10,853 bases of DNA from an uncultured Mycoplasmatota bacterium (GCA_900551525.1 URWD01000033.1:1-10853), one strand, 5' to 3'; shown: positions 1-7,137, counted from the first letter of the stretch. Translations and numbers: made by a program. Notes: a model not told the origin generated them from the sequence alone.

Positions 1-88
1 AACAAGAGAGAACTACTGTTAAAATAATAAATACTATAATTGTTCTATTTCTTTTCCTTAAAATATATGCTATAGCATTTTTTAGCAT
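1..88 (-). CDS. N-terminus of a probable ABC-transporter permease (partial, runs off the left edge)
   Basis: The first 29 codons are visible, beginning MLKNAIAYILRKRNRT and continuing into a hydrophobic stretch (IIVFIILTVVLSC). A short basic segment with paired Arg/Lys followed directly by a first transmembrane helix is the usual start of FtsX/MacB-type permeases in Firmicutes (MLLKNAxxYIxRKxxRS-like); this family call is inference from about 29 residues. The start ATG at 88-86 is preceded by a strong AGGAGG ribosome binding site at 102-97, spaced 8 nt. A consensus promoter at 203-231 and a structured leader lie upstream. A different membrane protein with a basic N-terminus cannot be excluded. 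Confidence 0.6.
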   Translation of the reverse strand, partial: MLKNAIAYILRKRNRTIIVFIILTVVLSC

Positions 89-162
89 TTTATCAACCTC
101 CTATCTTCAGATTTTTTGCTTAAAAAAAGATATGACAAAGCTTTATTTATAATATCAGCCAT
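82..162 (-). CDS. possible 26-codon leader ORF overlapping the permease start
   Basis: An ATG at 162-160 opens a frame reading MADIINKALSYLFLSKKSED and ending RRLIKC with TAA at 84-82. It overlaps the start of the permease gene by 7 nt in another frame (the TGC-TAA overlaps ATG-CTA), the geometry of translational coupling. It lies wholly inside the transcript predicted from the 203-231 promoter. No convincing Shine-Dalgarno sequence precedes its ATG, and it covers the leader hairpin, so it may be chance. The frame stays open upstream to about the promoter -10 but offers no other good start. Confidence 0.25.
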   Translation of the reverse strand: MADIINKALSYLFLSKKSEDRRLIKC

Positions 163-169
163 ATCTTTT
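125..169 (-). promoter_or_regulatory. terminator-like hairpin in the permease leader (possible attenuator)
   Basis: On the minus strand AAAAGATATG (169-160) pairs with CATATCTTTT (134-125), giving a 10-bp stem with a 25-nt loop. Three more T follow (124-122). It lies between the promoter and the permease ribosome binding site, so it could terminate or attenuate the transcript. The stem is AT-rich and the loop large, so stability is modest. Confidence 0.35.
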
Positions 170-202
170 ATTTTTTGTTTAAAAATGTAGACATCCCAGG
201 TA

Positions 203-231
203 ATTATATTATTTTTTTTGATTTTTGTCAA
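203..231 (-). promoter_or_regulatory. consensus sigma-A promoter for the permease transcript
   Basis: Minus strand: TTGACA (231-226), 17-nt spacer, TATAAT (208-203). Both hexamers match the vegetative consensus perfectly. Transcription should start near 196, leaving a leader of about 108 nt before the permease ATG. Confidence 0.8.
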
Positions 232-289
232 TTAATCTAGCTAATTTATTTGCTGAAATCGGTAAATAATTAAAATAAAAGACAATTAT

Positions 290-496
290 TTATGATTTGC
301 TTTTTTGATAACTCTTTTTATAATTATTTGATATTTCTTTATTTGTGAAAACTTTAAACGTTACCTCTCTAACTAATTTAGTATCTATCATTTTGGCATC
401 CAAATAATTTCCATCTAAATACTCAACTAACATATTGTATAATTTTTCAATTTCTTTATATATATCCATTGGAACAAAAACGCATTCACCTAACAA
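290..496 (-). CDS. small ORF of unknown function, possibly the 3' part of a frameshifted gene
   Basis: A 68-codon frame opens at TTG (496-494), with the first ATG at codon 10 (MDIYKEIEKLYNMLVEYLDG). It is charged and probably helical, ending in a Lys/Ser-rich tail. I do not recognise the family. Neither candidate start has a visible ribosome binding site. A separate frame with a good Shine-Dalgarno sequence (486-560) ends in TGA exactly where this one begins, and a single-base deletion near 489 would join them into about 88 residues. It is therefore either a decayed gene, an assembly error, or an unrelated weak ORF. No terminator is obvious between it and the next promoter. Confidence 0.35.
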   Translation of the reverse strand: MLGECVFVPMDIYKEIEKLYNMLVEYLDGNYLDAKMIDTKLVREVTFKVFTNKEISNNYKKSYQKSKS

Positions 497-560
497 ACAT
501 ATTTTTCAAAATATTAAGTAATACTAAACAATCTACATCGTATTTTTTATGAATTATCAA
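486..560 (-). CDS. 24-codon ORF with a good ribosome binding site, possible 5' part of a frameshifted gene
   Basis: TTG at 560-558 follows AGAGGTGAT (573-565), a near-perfect anti-16S match, and reads MIIHKKYDVDCLVLLNILKN followed by MFVR and TGA at 488-486. The TGA is not read through as Trp, because that frame soon meets TAA. The reading frame of 290-496 overlaps its last codons, suggesting one broken gene. A TTGACA (586-581) followed 15 nt later by TAAAAT (565-560) also sits here. Part of the apparent ribosome binding site may therefore really be a promoter, which weakens the call. Confidence 0.3.
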   Translation of the reverse strand: MIIHKKYDVDCLVLLNILKNMFVR

Positions 561-640
561 TTTTATCACCTCTAGTGTGATGTCAACTCTTAACAAAAAT
601 TATTGCAAGTCAGATTTAAAAAGACAATAACAGTTTTTAC

Positions 641-681
641 ATAAAAAAACGATTTTTCCTTTATTTTATAAGGAAAAATCG
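641..681 (-). terminator. intrinsic terminator of tRNA-Trp
   Basis: Minus strand: CGATTTTTCCTT-type arms (681-670 and 661-650) form a perfect 12-bp stem with an 8-nt loop, followed directly by a run of seven T (649-643). It begins 10 nt after the CCA end of the tRNA. Confidence 0.85.
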
Positions 682-690
682 GTATTTTCT

Positions 691-764
691 TGGCAGGGGC
701 AGAGAGAATCGAACTCCCATCAAAAGTTTTGGAGACTCCTATGCTACCATTATACCATGCCCCT
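691..764 (-). tRNA. tRNA-Trp (anticodon CCA)
   Basis: The minus strand folds as a 74-nt tRNA. The acceptor stem AGGGGCA (764-758) pairs with TGCCCCT, followed by discriminator G and an encoded CCA (691-693). The anticodon arm is GGAGT-CTCCAAA-ACTTT with anticodon CCA after U33, decoding UGG. The T arm is GGGAG-TTCGATT-CTCTC with the canonical TTCGA loop. It closely resembles Bacillus tRNA-Trp at both ends and in the anticodon loop. The D stem is weak (G-U, U-A, A-C mismatch, U-G), which is unusual, although the AATGGTA D loop is normal. The gene stands alone between its own promoter and terminator. With UGG-specific decoding and TGA used as a stop elsewhere, the organism does not appear to use the Mycoplasma code. 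Confidence 0.93.
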
Positions 765-785
765 ATTTCTTTTGGGAACAATTAG

Positions 786-794
786 ATTATATCA
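786..794 (-). promoter_or_regulatory. extended -10 promoter of tRNA-Trp
   Basis: Minus strand TGATATAAT (794-786) is a full TGnTATAAT extended -10 element, 21 nt upstream of the tRNA 5' end. No good -35 hexamer is seen at 17 nt, which fits an extended -10 promoter. Confidence 0.7.
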
Positions 795-855
795 TACTAA
801 TTTTTAAAATACTAGCTTTTTGTATTAAAACTTTTGAAAAAACATTTAAATTTAG

Positions 856-876
856 CAGAGATTATATAAATCTCTG
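856..876 (-). terminator. hairpin downstream of the 68-aa gene, terminator-like
   Basis: CAGAGATT and AATCTCTG form a perfect 8-bp stem around a 5-nt loop. On the minus strand a TTTTTT run follows only after about 13 nt, so termination is plausible but not typical. It lies 71 nt after the stop of the 948-1154 gene and upstream of the tRNA promoter. Confidence 0.4.
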
Positions 877-947
877 TTGTTATTTCTACATGTGTGAATA
901 AATGCTTAAAAGCTTTATCTTTAATTACATTCAAAAATTACCATACT

Positions 948-1154
948 TTAAATATTCCAAATTTCACCATAGCCATAACGACCATTACTATCATTTTCTA
1001 GTTCTTCACAATAATACATGTTATGGTTTGTTTTAATTAGAATACTTTTTTTCTTGAAGATAATTTCAACTAATTCTTCTTCACCATTTGTAATATAATC
1101 TAGTAAACTATCTATTTCATTAAATGATAAATTCTTTAACTTACTATAATTCAC
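948..1154 (-). CDS. small orphan protein, 68 aa, unknown function
   Basis: GTG start at 1154-1152 behind a strong GGGAGGC ribosome binding site (1167-1161, 6-nt spacing). The protein begins MNYSKLKNLSFNEIDSLLDY, is acidic in the middle (NGEEELVEII) and ends with an aromatic and glycine-rich tail (GRYGYGEIWNI). It has no signal peptide, no membrane helix and no metal-binding cluster, only a single Cys. I do not recognise it. Its own consensus promoter (1231-1259) and a downstream hairpin make it a monocistronic, probably well-expressed gene, which supports it being real. A small cytosolic regulator or an antitoxin-like protein would fit, but nothing in the sequence decides this. Confidence 0.7.
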   Translation of the reverse strand: MNYSKLKNLSFNEIDSLLDYITNGEEELVEIIFKKKSILIKTNHNMYYCEELENDSNGRYGYGEIWNI

Positions 1155-1230
1155 TTGTAAGCCTCCCTTCTCTGTACCTGTTAGAAAATAGATAGTCTAT
1201 ATAATATATATACCAAAATTACATGTAAAC

Positions 1231-1259
1231 ATCATACTAAATTTTAGTTTATAAGTCAA
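1231..1259 (-). promoter_or_regulatory. promoter of the 68-aa gene
   Basis: Minus strand TTGACT (1259-1254), 17-nt spacer, TATGAT (1236-1231); five of six consensus bases in each hexamer with ideal spacing. The predicted leader is about 70 nt. The -35 begins only a few bases after the T run of the operon terminator at 1265-1291. Confidence 0.75.
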
Positions 1260-1260
1260 G

Positions 1261-1291
1261 AAAAAAACTTACAGTTTTTGACCATAAGTTT
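1261..1291 (-). terminator. terminator of the parA-to-RDD operon
   Basis: Minus strand AAACTTA (1291-1285) pairs with TAAGTTT (1271-1265) around a 13-nt loop, followed by more T (1264-1261). The stem includes the stop codon of the RDD gene (1292-1290), so the terminator is very compact. The stem is AT-rich and of moderate strength. Confidence 0.55.
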
Positions 1292-1964
1292 ATTTTTTAC
1301 TTTTCTTTGCTTTCTTTTCAGCTTTTTCTTTAATTGTTTCTTTCTTAACTTTTTCTACCGGTTCTATTTCTACGTTGGTTACATTTGTTTCCACCACTTT
1401 AGTACCTGCTACAAAGTCATGAAGTCCGCGATTATCTTTTCTAAACATAATCATTATTAAGTTCATCATATATATTAAAGAACTTAACATACTTATTACA
1501 TATGTTACATAATAGAAGTTAACCCCTTTAAAGATGTAAACAGCTCCAGTATTAAGTAAAGATAACCAAATGTTATTTAAAACTATTATTCTAAGAATAT
1601 ATTTCCAAATGTTTACATCTTTGTCACTATTGCTTACTACTTTTAACTTCATTACCTTCTTACCAATAGTTTGACCTTTTAAAGCATATTGTAATACCCC
1701 GAAGTAAAGAACAAATATTGATGCTGAAATAACAGTGCTATATGTTCTATATTTATATACTTCATAATTAAGCTCTATTATTTCATCTTTATTTTCATCG
1801 CTAACTTCTTTGTTATCACCGATTACTTCAGTATATTTTTTGTATGTTTCATTGTATTTTTCTTTATATGGGTCAATTGGTAAAACACTAACTGCTTTAA
1901 ATATTAATGAAATAATAACTATATCTATTACAAAAGCTATAATTCTTTTTAAACTTGTATCCAT
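1290..1964 (-). CDS. RDD family membrane protein
   Basis: 224 aa. RDD-family features are visible: Arg7 and Asp14 in the first membrane helix (residues 8-30), GQTIGKKVMKLKVV at 97-110 after the second helix (78-95), and the closing RGLHDFVAGTKVV at 179-191. Further hydrophobic segments lie at about 122-145 and 151-175. RDD proteins are small integral membrane proteins whose substrates are mostly unknown; some have been linked to ion or compatible-solute transport. An acidic, charged loop (31-65) and a Lys-rich cytoplasmic tail (205-224, EKVKKETIKEKAEKKAKKSKK) are extra to the core. The ATG at 1964 follows the stop of the upstream gene by 9 nt, with AGGTTGG as a weak ribosome binding site. It is the last gene of the operon. 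Confidence 0.85.
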   Translation of the reverse strand: MDTSLKRIIAFVIDIVIISLIFKAVSVLPIDPYKEKYNETYKKYTEVIGDNKEVSDENKDEIIELNYEVYKYRTYSTVISASIFVLYFGVLQYALKGQTIGKKVMKLKVVSNSDKDVNIWKYILRIIVLNNIWLSLLNTGAVYIFKGVNFYYVTYVISMLSSLIYMMNLIMIMFRKDNRGLHDFVAGTKVVETNVTNVEIEPVEKVKKETIKEKAEKKAKKSKK

Positions 1965-1973
1965 ATTACCAAC

Positions 1974-2621
1974 CTAATCTTTGTTTTCACCAATAATTCT
2001 TATTAAGTCAATAAAAATATTAATGAAATCTAAGTATAATTCTAAGGCACCATAAATAGCTAAGTTGTCTTCTGGAAGTCCACTTCCTTCAAGGGATTTA
2101 ATCTTTTGAACATCAAATGCTGTAATACCAATAAATAAAAGTACACAGATAATACTTAATGCCATTTCAAGACCATTGCTACCAATAAAAATGTTGATAA
2201 CTGATACAATGATAACTGCTATTAAGCCCATCATTAAGTAAAATCCTAGTTTTGATAAGTCTACATTTGTTTTATAACCAATGAAAGCCATAACCCCAAA
2301 TATAACACTACTTACTAAGAATACCATCATTATACTTGCTATATCATATACTACAAAGATACTTGAAAATGTTAAACCACTTACAAAAGCATATAGTATA
2401 AAACATATCTTGGCTGCTACTGGGCTCATCTTCATACATCTCCATGAAAGTACTATTACTAAAACAAATTCTAGAACTACAAACAGCCAAAATGAACTTC
2501 CATTAAATATGTTTTCTAACATTCTTTCATTACTAGCTACACCAAATCCTGTAACAAATGTTACTAATAGACCAATACACATCCATAAGAATGATTTACT
2601 TATTAACTTATTATCTTCCAT
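1974..2621 (-). CDS. Bax inhibitor-1 / YetJ-YccA-like membrane protein
   Basis: 215 aa with about seven hydrophobic segments, the size of Bacillus subtilis YetJ. The C-terminal signature of the UPF0005/BI-1 family is clear: AFDVQKI with Asp170, then LAIYGALELYLDFINIFIDLIRII with Asp198. In YetJ two aspartates at nearly the same places form the pH-sensitive pair controlling a Ca2+ leak, so a similar membrane leak-channel role is plausible by family. The N-terminus (MEDNKLISKSFLWMCIGLLV) leads straight into helix 1. The ATG at 2621 has AGGAGG about 10 nt upstream. An earlier out-of-frame ATG lies within that spacing and stops after five codons. It is cotranscribed with ychF (17-nt gap) and the RDD gene. 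Confidence 0.88.
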   Translation of the reverse strand: MEDNKLISKSFLWMCIGLLVTFVTGFGVASNERMLENIFNGSSFWLFVVLEFVLVIVLSWRCMKMSPVAAKICFILYAFVSGLTFSSIFVVYDIASIMMVFLVSSVIFGVMAFIGYKTNVDLSKLGFYLMMGLIAVIIVSVINIFIGSNGLEMALSIICVLLFIGITAFDVQKIKSLEGSGLPEDNLAIYGALELYLDFINIFIDLIRIIGENKD

Positions 2622-2638
2622 TTTCCATTCCTCCTTTT

Positions 2639-3739
2639 CTAAACATTAAATCGAAAATAACAAATATCTCCATCTTGCATTTCATATTCTTTACCTTCAA
2701 CTCTAAGTTTTCCAGCTTCTTTAACAAGCTTTTCATCCCCACAAGCTTCTAAGTCTGAAAAACTCATTACTTCTGCTCTTATAAATCCGCGTTCAAAGTC
2801 GCTGTGGATAATTCCTGCACATTCTGGTGCTTTCATACCAGTTTTGAATGTCCATGCTCTTACTTCATCAGAACCGGCGGTAAAGAATGTTGCAAGTCCT
2901 AGTAAATTATATGTAGCAAAAATTAGTTTATCAAGACCACTATTTTTTATACCCACTTCTTGTAAAAATAAATTTTTTTCTTCATCTTCAAGTCCAGCTA
3001 AGTCTGCTTCTAATTTAGAACACATAACTATAACTCCAGATCCTTCACTTTCAGCATAGTTTTTAACCATTTTTGAATATTCATTATCACCAACTGCTAC
3101 ATCATCTTCATTAACATTAGCAACATATATAATTGGTTTAATTGTTAAGAAACTAAAATTCTTTAGGATTTTTCTTTCATCTTTATCAAACGATATTCTT
3201 CTTAGTGGTGTATTTGCTTCTAAAGCGGTTTTACATTTTTTTAAAACATTTACTTCTGCTAAAGCTTCTTTGTCTTTAGTTGTAACAGCTTTCTTTTCTA
3301 TTTTTTCTATTCTATTATTTATTACTTCTAAGTCAGCAAGTACTAACTCTATATTTATTACTTCGATATCCCCGATAGGGTCAACTTTACCAGTTACATG
3401 TGTTACATTCGGGTCACTAAAGCATCTTACGACTTCCACTATGGCATCACATTCTCTGATGTGTGATAAAAATTTATTACCAAGACCTTCACCTTTTGAT
3501 GCTCCAGCAACTAAACCAGCTATATCAGTAAACTCAAATGTAGTTGGTACGATACTTTTGGGTTTGTATAAATCAGCTAAATAATCTACTCTTTTATCTG
3601 GTACAAATACTATTCCTACATTAGGTTCAATTGTTGCAAATGGATAATTTGCTGCTAATATGTTTTGCTTTGTTATTGCATTAAAGAGTGTTGATTTTCC
3701 TACGTTAGGTAAACCTACTATTCCTGCTTTAAGCCCCAT
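2639..3739 (-). CDS. ychF: redox-regulated ATPase / P-loop GTPase-like protein YchF (OLA1 family)
   Basis: 366 aa, the family's normal length. The Walker A/G1 motif GLPNVGKS is at 9-16, the G3 region TDIAGLVAGASKGEGLGNKF at 71-90, and NVNE (208-211) replaces the usual NKxD. The NxxE motif is the YchF/OLA1 hallmark and explains preference for ATP. A coiled region follows (about 130-175), and the C-terminal TGS domain ends QDGDICYFRFNV. YchF binds ribosomes and acts in stress and translation control. The ATG at 3739 follows the transporter stop by 3 nt with GGGGG as ribosome binding site. A ychF gene close to parB is common in Firmicutes (yyaF near spo0J in Bacillus). Confidence 0.97.
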   Translation of the reverse strand: MGLKAGIVGLPNVGKSTLFNAITKQNILAANYPFATIEPNVGIVFVPDKRVDYLADLYKPKSIVPTTFEFTDIAGLVAGASKGEGLGNKFLSHIRECDAIVEVVRCFSDPNVTHVTGKVDPIGDIEVINIELVLADLEVINNRIEKIEKKAVTTKDKEALAEVNVLKKCKTALEANTPLRRISFDKDERKILKNFSFLTIKPIIYVANVNEDDVAVGDNEYSKMVKNYAESEGSGVIVMCSKLEADLAGLEDEEKNLFLQEVGIKNSGLDKLIFATYNLLGLATFFTAGSDEVRAWTFKTGMKAPECAGIIHSDFERGFIRAEVMSFSDLEACGDEKLVKEAGKLRVEGKEYEMQDGDICYFRFNV

Positions 3740-3742
3740 AAT

Positions 3743-5290
3743 TTATGCCCCCAATCCTACGAATGTACCAATTCCTATTGGAAATTTAACTATATACCAA
3801 ACTATAATAAATATAAGGTATAAAGCAAATGTTACTCCAGCATATGGAAGTTGATACTTAATAGCTTCTTTTAAAGTAATAGGTTTATTACTTTGATTAT
3901 AATTTTCTAAATATGCTAAATATACTACAAAATAAGCAAATACTGGTGTAAGTCCAAGTGCTACACTACTTCCAAGCCTAAAGACAAGCTCTGTAAATTC
4001 TGGTGATATACCAGCATTCATAAGTTTTATAATTACCCCAGATACTATATCATAACTAAATAATACTGTTGGTTGTACAAGTGTTATTATACATGAAAAT
4101 ACGAATAACATAAGTAGCAGTGGTAACCCTGCAAAATCACTATTTTGCATTACATTAGTTAAAGCTCCAGCTACAACGTTACCTATATTTGATTGTTTAA
4201 ATATGTTTATAAATGTTGATGCTGCAAATATCATAACTAATACTTTACCAATGCCATTAAGTGAATGACCTAGTCCATCAATAAATTCTTTATTATTATT
4301 TATTGTTCTAGCTCCAATTCCATAAAATAAACCAAGTATTACAAAGAATACTGCTACTACAAAGACAAAACCATTACTAAAGAATGAATTATAACTAAAT
4401 AATTTATCTATATATAAATTTTGATTATAATCTAGCAAATTACCTGAGAATGGTAAACCAGGTATAATATTATATATAAAGATTAGTAAATATATAAAGC
4501 CTGCGCCTAAAGAGAATAATAAACCTCTCATTTGTTTTCTAGTAAGCACTAATTCTTCTTCAATATCTTCTTCTAAAAATTCATATTTTGGCATTTTCTT
4601 TGCTATATAATTTTCAGTTATATTTGTTATTATAAATGCAAGTATTATTATTAACATTATCATAGCAAATATAAATCCCCAGCTAGATATAGTATAGTTT
4701 GCATTTATAATATGTACATTATCAAGTGTCATACTTATTAAACTAGAGTCATAGCTTGTTATGAATAAACTTAGGCTACTTCCGCATGTAAGGGCTGCAA
4801 ATGTTGTTATTATCCCAATCATTGGATTTCTTTTACCGTATAGAAATAATAATGCTCCGAGTGGTACTAGTATAATATAAGATAAATCACCTACTAAGCT
4901 TGCTAGTATTGATACAAGCACTAATACAAAGGTAACAGTTGTTTTCTTTGCTTTTTTAGTCATTAATGTAATAATTGTTTTTAAAAAACCACTTTTAACC
5001 ATTATACCTATACCTAGTAATATAATAATTAAATGAGTAAGTACTGCAAAATTAGCAAAATTGCTAACTGTACTTGTAAATATATATTTAAGTCCTCTTA
5101 GACTAAATAGAGAATTAATTGCTTCTGTTGTAACTTGAAAATCACCAGTAACGCTTGATATTTTATTAAATGTTGCTTGAACATTAAATAATCTAAGTAT
5201 ACCACTAGCTATAATAGTTATAAAACTTAAAACAAGAAGCATCATGACTGGATGTAATCCTAGTTTTTCTTTAGTTCGAAGTTTTTTCAT
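3743..5290 (-). CDS. AbgT family transporter (p-aminobenzoyl-glutamate transporter-like)
   Basis: 515 aa, a typical length for AbgT/MtrF/YdaH. The cytoplasmic N-terminus (KEKLGLHPVMMLLVL) leads into about eleven or more hydrophobic segments, with the family-like middle LVGDLSYIILVPLGALLFLYGKRNPM and a C-terminal half containing QPTVLFSYDIVSG and LGLTPVFAYFVVYLAYLENY. Characterised members move p-aminobenzoyl-glutamate or sulfonamides, driven by cation gradients; the substrate here is unknown. The ATG at 5290 has AAAGGTGAT upstream and overlaps the end of the DUF951 gene by 20 nt. In several Firmicutes a mechanosensitive channel (MscS) gene sits in this place between parB/DUF951 and ychF, so a transporter here is a notable variation. 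Confidence 0.88.
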   Translation of the reverse strand: MKKLRTKEKLGLHPVMMLLVLSFITIIASGILRLFNVQATFNKISSVTGDFQVTTEAINSLFSLRGLKYIFTSTVSNFANFAVLTHLIIILLGIGIMVKSGFLKTIITLMTKKAKKTTVTFVLVLVSILASLVGDLSYIILVPLGALLFLYGKRNPMIGIITTFAALTCGSSLSLFITSYDSSLISMTLDNVHIINANYTISSWGFIFAMIMLIIILAFIITNITENYIAKKMPKYEFLEEDIEEELVLTRKQMRGLLFSLGAGFIYLLIFIYNIIPGLPFSGNLLDYNQNLYIDKLFSYNSFFSNGFVFVVAVFFVILGLFYGIGARTINNNKEFIDGLGHSLNGIGKVLVMIFAASTFINIFKQSNIGNVVAGALTNVMQNSDFAGLPLLLMLFVFSCIITLVQPTVLFSYDIVSGVIIKLMNAGISPEFTELVFRLGSSVALGLTPVFAYFVVYLAYLENYNQSNKPITLKEAIKYQLPYAGVTFALYLIFIIVWYIVKFPIGIGTFVGLGA

Positions 5291-5471
5291 TTACTATCAC
5301 CTTTTTTAATTTTTTAATAAATTCTAATCTATCCATCATGATTTCTCTACCACAATTTTTACATTTTATTTTGATATCCGCACCATTTCTAGTTATTGTC
5401 CATAAATTTGTCTTGCAAGCATGTTCTTTTTTCATGATAACATCATCATTTAAATTAAAATCTTTATCCAT
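5271..5471 (-). CDS. DUF951 family protein
   Basis: 66 aa. The pattern VIMKKEHACKTNLWTITRNGADIKIKCKNCGRE is the DUF951 signature (MKKPHPCGxNxWxVxRxGADIxIKCxxCGR-like). His17, Cys19, Cys37 and Cys40 suggest a small metal site, probably zinc, though only three cysteines are present. Function is unknown; some members are described as RNA- or nucleic-acid-binding-like by fold only. It starts directly after the parB stop (TAG then ATG, no gap), with GAGGAAG inside parB as ribosome binding site, and its end overlaps the AbgT start. Its persistent position between parB and ychF across Firmicutes suggests housekeeping rather than accessory status. Confidence 0.9.
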   Translation of the reverse strand: MDKDFNLNDDVIMKKEHACKTNLWTITRNGADIKIKCKNCGREIMMDRLEFIKKLKKVIVNEKTSN

Positions 5472-6362
5472 CTATTCTTCCTCAACTTTAACATTCATTT
5501 TAGATAGTATCTCTTCTAATTCTTCAACCCCATCAAAATATATTTCTATTTTCTTTTTACTTACTCTTACTTTAGTATCTAAACTATCCATAATTATATT
5601 TTCATACATTCTATATTTATGGTCAAATCCTTTTTTACTTGAACTGGTCCCTTTTACTATTACATCACTTTTTACATCCTGACTTAGTCTTTCTAAGTCT
5701 CTTACAGACATATCTTCAGTTACTATTTTTTTAGCTAACTCATTTACTTTATCTTCATCATCCATTTTAGATAATACTCTAGCATGTGACATACTTATAG
5801 TTTTCTTTTCAACTAATCTTTTTACATCATCGGGTAATTTAAGCAAGCCAAGTAAATTAGTTACATAAGTTCTACTTTTACCAAATTTACTTGCAAATTC
5901 TTCTTGAGTATATCCTTTTAATTTAATAATATTACTTATACTACTTGCTTCATCTATAGGATTTAAATCTTCTCTTTGAATATTTTCAATTAAAGCTATT
6001 TCCATCATTTCTTGATCATCAAAATCTTTGATTATAGCAGGTATTTTTTTAAGACCTGCAATTTTAGCAGCTTTAGTTCTTCTTTCACCCGCTACTAGTT
6101 CATAGCCTTTAATGCTTTTCTTAACTATTATTGGTTGAACTACACCATACTGCTCAATAGATTTAGCAAGTTCATTTAAAGTTTCACTATCAAATGTTTT
6201 TCTAGGTTGATAAGGATTACTTCTTATTTCATCAATATCTATTTCTGTTACATCTTTTTTGTTTTCTTCTACAACAGTATCTTCAAAGTTATCAAAATCA
6301 ATAACATTATTAGAAAATAATTGTTCTAATCCTTTACCTAATGCCTTTTTCTTAGTTTCCAT
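5472..6362 (-). CDS. parB: chromosome-partitioning protein ParB / Spo0J
   Basis: 296 aa. The N-terminal ALGKGLEQLF segment is the ParA-stimulating and parS-locus type of start. Box I NPYQPRK is at 49-55, the CTP-binding GERRTKAAK at 92-100 and ENIQREDLNP at 126-135, followed by a helix-turn-helix (about 152-175, EEFASKFGKSRTYVTNLLGLLKL) and a C-terminal dimerisation region after about 240. ParB loads at parS as a CTP-dependent sliding clamp and works with ParA in origin segregation. The start at 6362 overlaps the end of parA by 11 nt, so the pair is translationally coupled. No parS-like palindrome was found in the window. Confidence 0.97.
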   Translation of the reverse strand: METKKKALGKGLEQLFSNNVIDFDNFEDTVVEENKKDVTEIDIDEIRSNPYQPRKTFDSETLNELAKSIEQYGVVQPIIVKKSIKGYELVAGERRTKAAKIAGLKKIPAIIKDFDDQEMMEIALIENIQREDLNPIDEASSISNIIKLKGYTQEEFASKFGKSRTYVTNLLGLLKLPDDVKRLVEKKTISMSHARVLSKMDDEDKVNELAKKIVTEDMSVRDLERLSQDVKSDVIVKGTSSSKKGFDHKYRMYENIIMDSLDTKVRVSKKKIEIYFDGVEELEEILSKMNVKVEEE

Positions 6363-7137
6363 CTCTACTAACCACTTCCTTTGCTAAATTAGCATAAGCT
6401 TCCGTAGCTCTACTTAAAGGGTCATATTCATTAATTGGCTTACCATGGCTAGGCGCTTCTACTAATCTTACTAATCTAGGTATTATTGTATTAAATACTT
6501 TATCTTTAAAGTATTTTCTTATTTCTTCAATTACTTCAAGACCAATATTTGTTCTTCCATCAAGCATAGTTAAAAGTACTCCTTCAATTCTAAGATTAGG
6601 GTTCATACTTCCTTGGACCATGATAATACTATTAAGTAGTTGTGTTATACCTTCAAGGGCAAAAAATTCACATTGTACAGGTATTATGACACTGTCAGAT
6701 GCTACTAAGGCATTCATAGTACCTAGTCCTAATGATGGTTGACAATCTATTATTATATAATCATAATTATCTTTTATTTCATCTAGTTTTAATTTTAATT
6801 GCATATTTTGACTAAATTCTTTATCTTCAAGCATTTTTTTAACAAATTCTACATCTACACCAGCTAGGTTAATAGTTGATGGTATTATACTTAAATTATG
6901 AAATTTAGTTTTTTTAATTGCTTTTTTAACTTCACATTTACCAGTTATTAGTTCATATATATCATTTTTAAAATCATTAGATGTTAAACCTAATCCAGTT
7001 GTAGCATTGCTTTGAGGGTCCATGTCAATAAGAAGGGTTCTTTTACCCATTTTTCCTAAAGCAGCAGATAAATTTATACTAGTGGTAGTTTTTCCAACTC
7101 CACCTTTTTGATTAACAAGTGATATAATTTTAGCCAT
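6352..7137 (-). CDS. parA: chromosome-partitioning ATPase ParA / Soj
   Basis: 261 aa from ATG 7137 (MAKIISLVNQ). Deviant Walker A KGGVGKTT is at 11-18 with its signature Lys, Walker A' DMDPQSNAT at 38-46 and Walker B IIIDCQPSLG at 128-137. There is no N-terminal HTH, so this is the short chromosomal Soj type rather than the long plasmid type. A longer frame opens at a TTG (7161), but that lies only about 10 nt after the predicted transcription start. The MAK start is also standard for Soj, preceded by GGAAGTG. First gene of the seven-gene operon; promoter at 7177-7205. Confidence 0.96.
   Translation of the reverse strand: MAKIISLVNQKGGVGKTTTSINLSAALGKMGKRTLLIDMDPQSNATTGLGLTSNDFKNDIYELITGKCEVKKAIKKTKFHNLSIIPSTINLAGVDVEFVKKMLEDKEFSQNMQLKLKLDEIKDNYDYIIIDCQPSLGLGTMNALVASDSVIIPVQCEFFALEGITQLLNSIIMVQGSMNPNLRIEGVLLTMLDGRTNIGLEVIEEIRKYFKDKVFNTIIPRLVRLVEAPSHGKPINEYDPLSRATEAYANLAKEVVSRDGN

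Noticed and set aside
486..488. TGA read as Trp (Mycoplasma-type code) joining the small ORF
   Set aside because: Reading through TGA meets TAA about ten codons later, Trp codons elsewhere are TGG, the tRNA has anticodon CCA, and long genes end cleanly in TGA (7312-7310).
590..781. 63-codon minus-strand frame
   Set aside because: It runs through the tRNA-Trp gene and its terminator and has no ribosome binding site.
3270..3584. Plus-strand frames opposite the parA-to-RDD operon (also at 1278, 2281, 2558, 2844, 3660 and 5338)
   Set aside because: Each lies antisense within a well-identified gene and has no ribosome binding site or protein-like composition.
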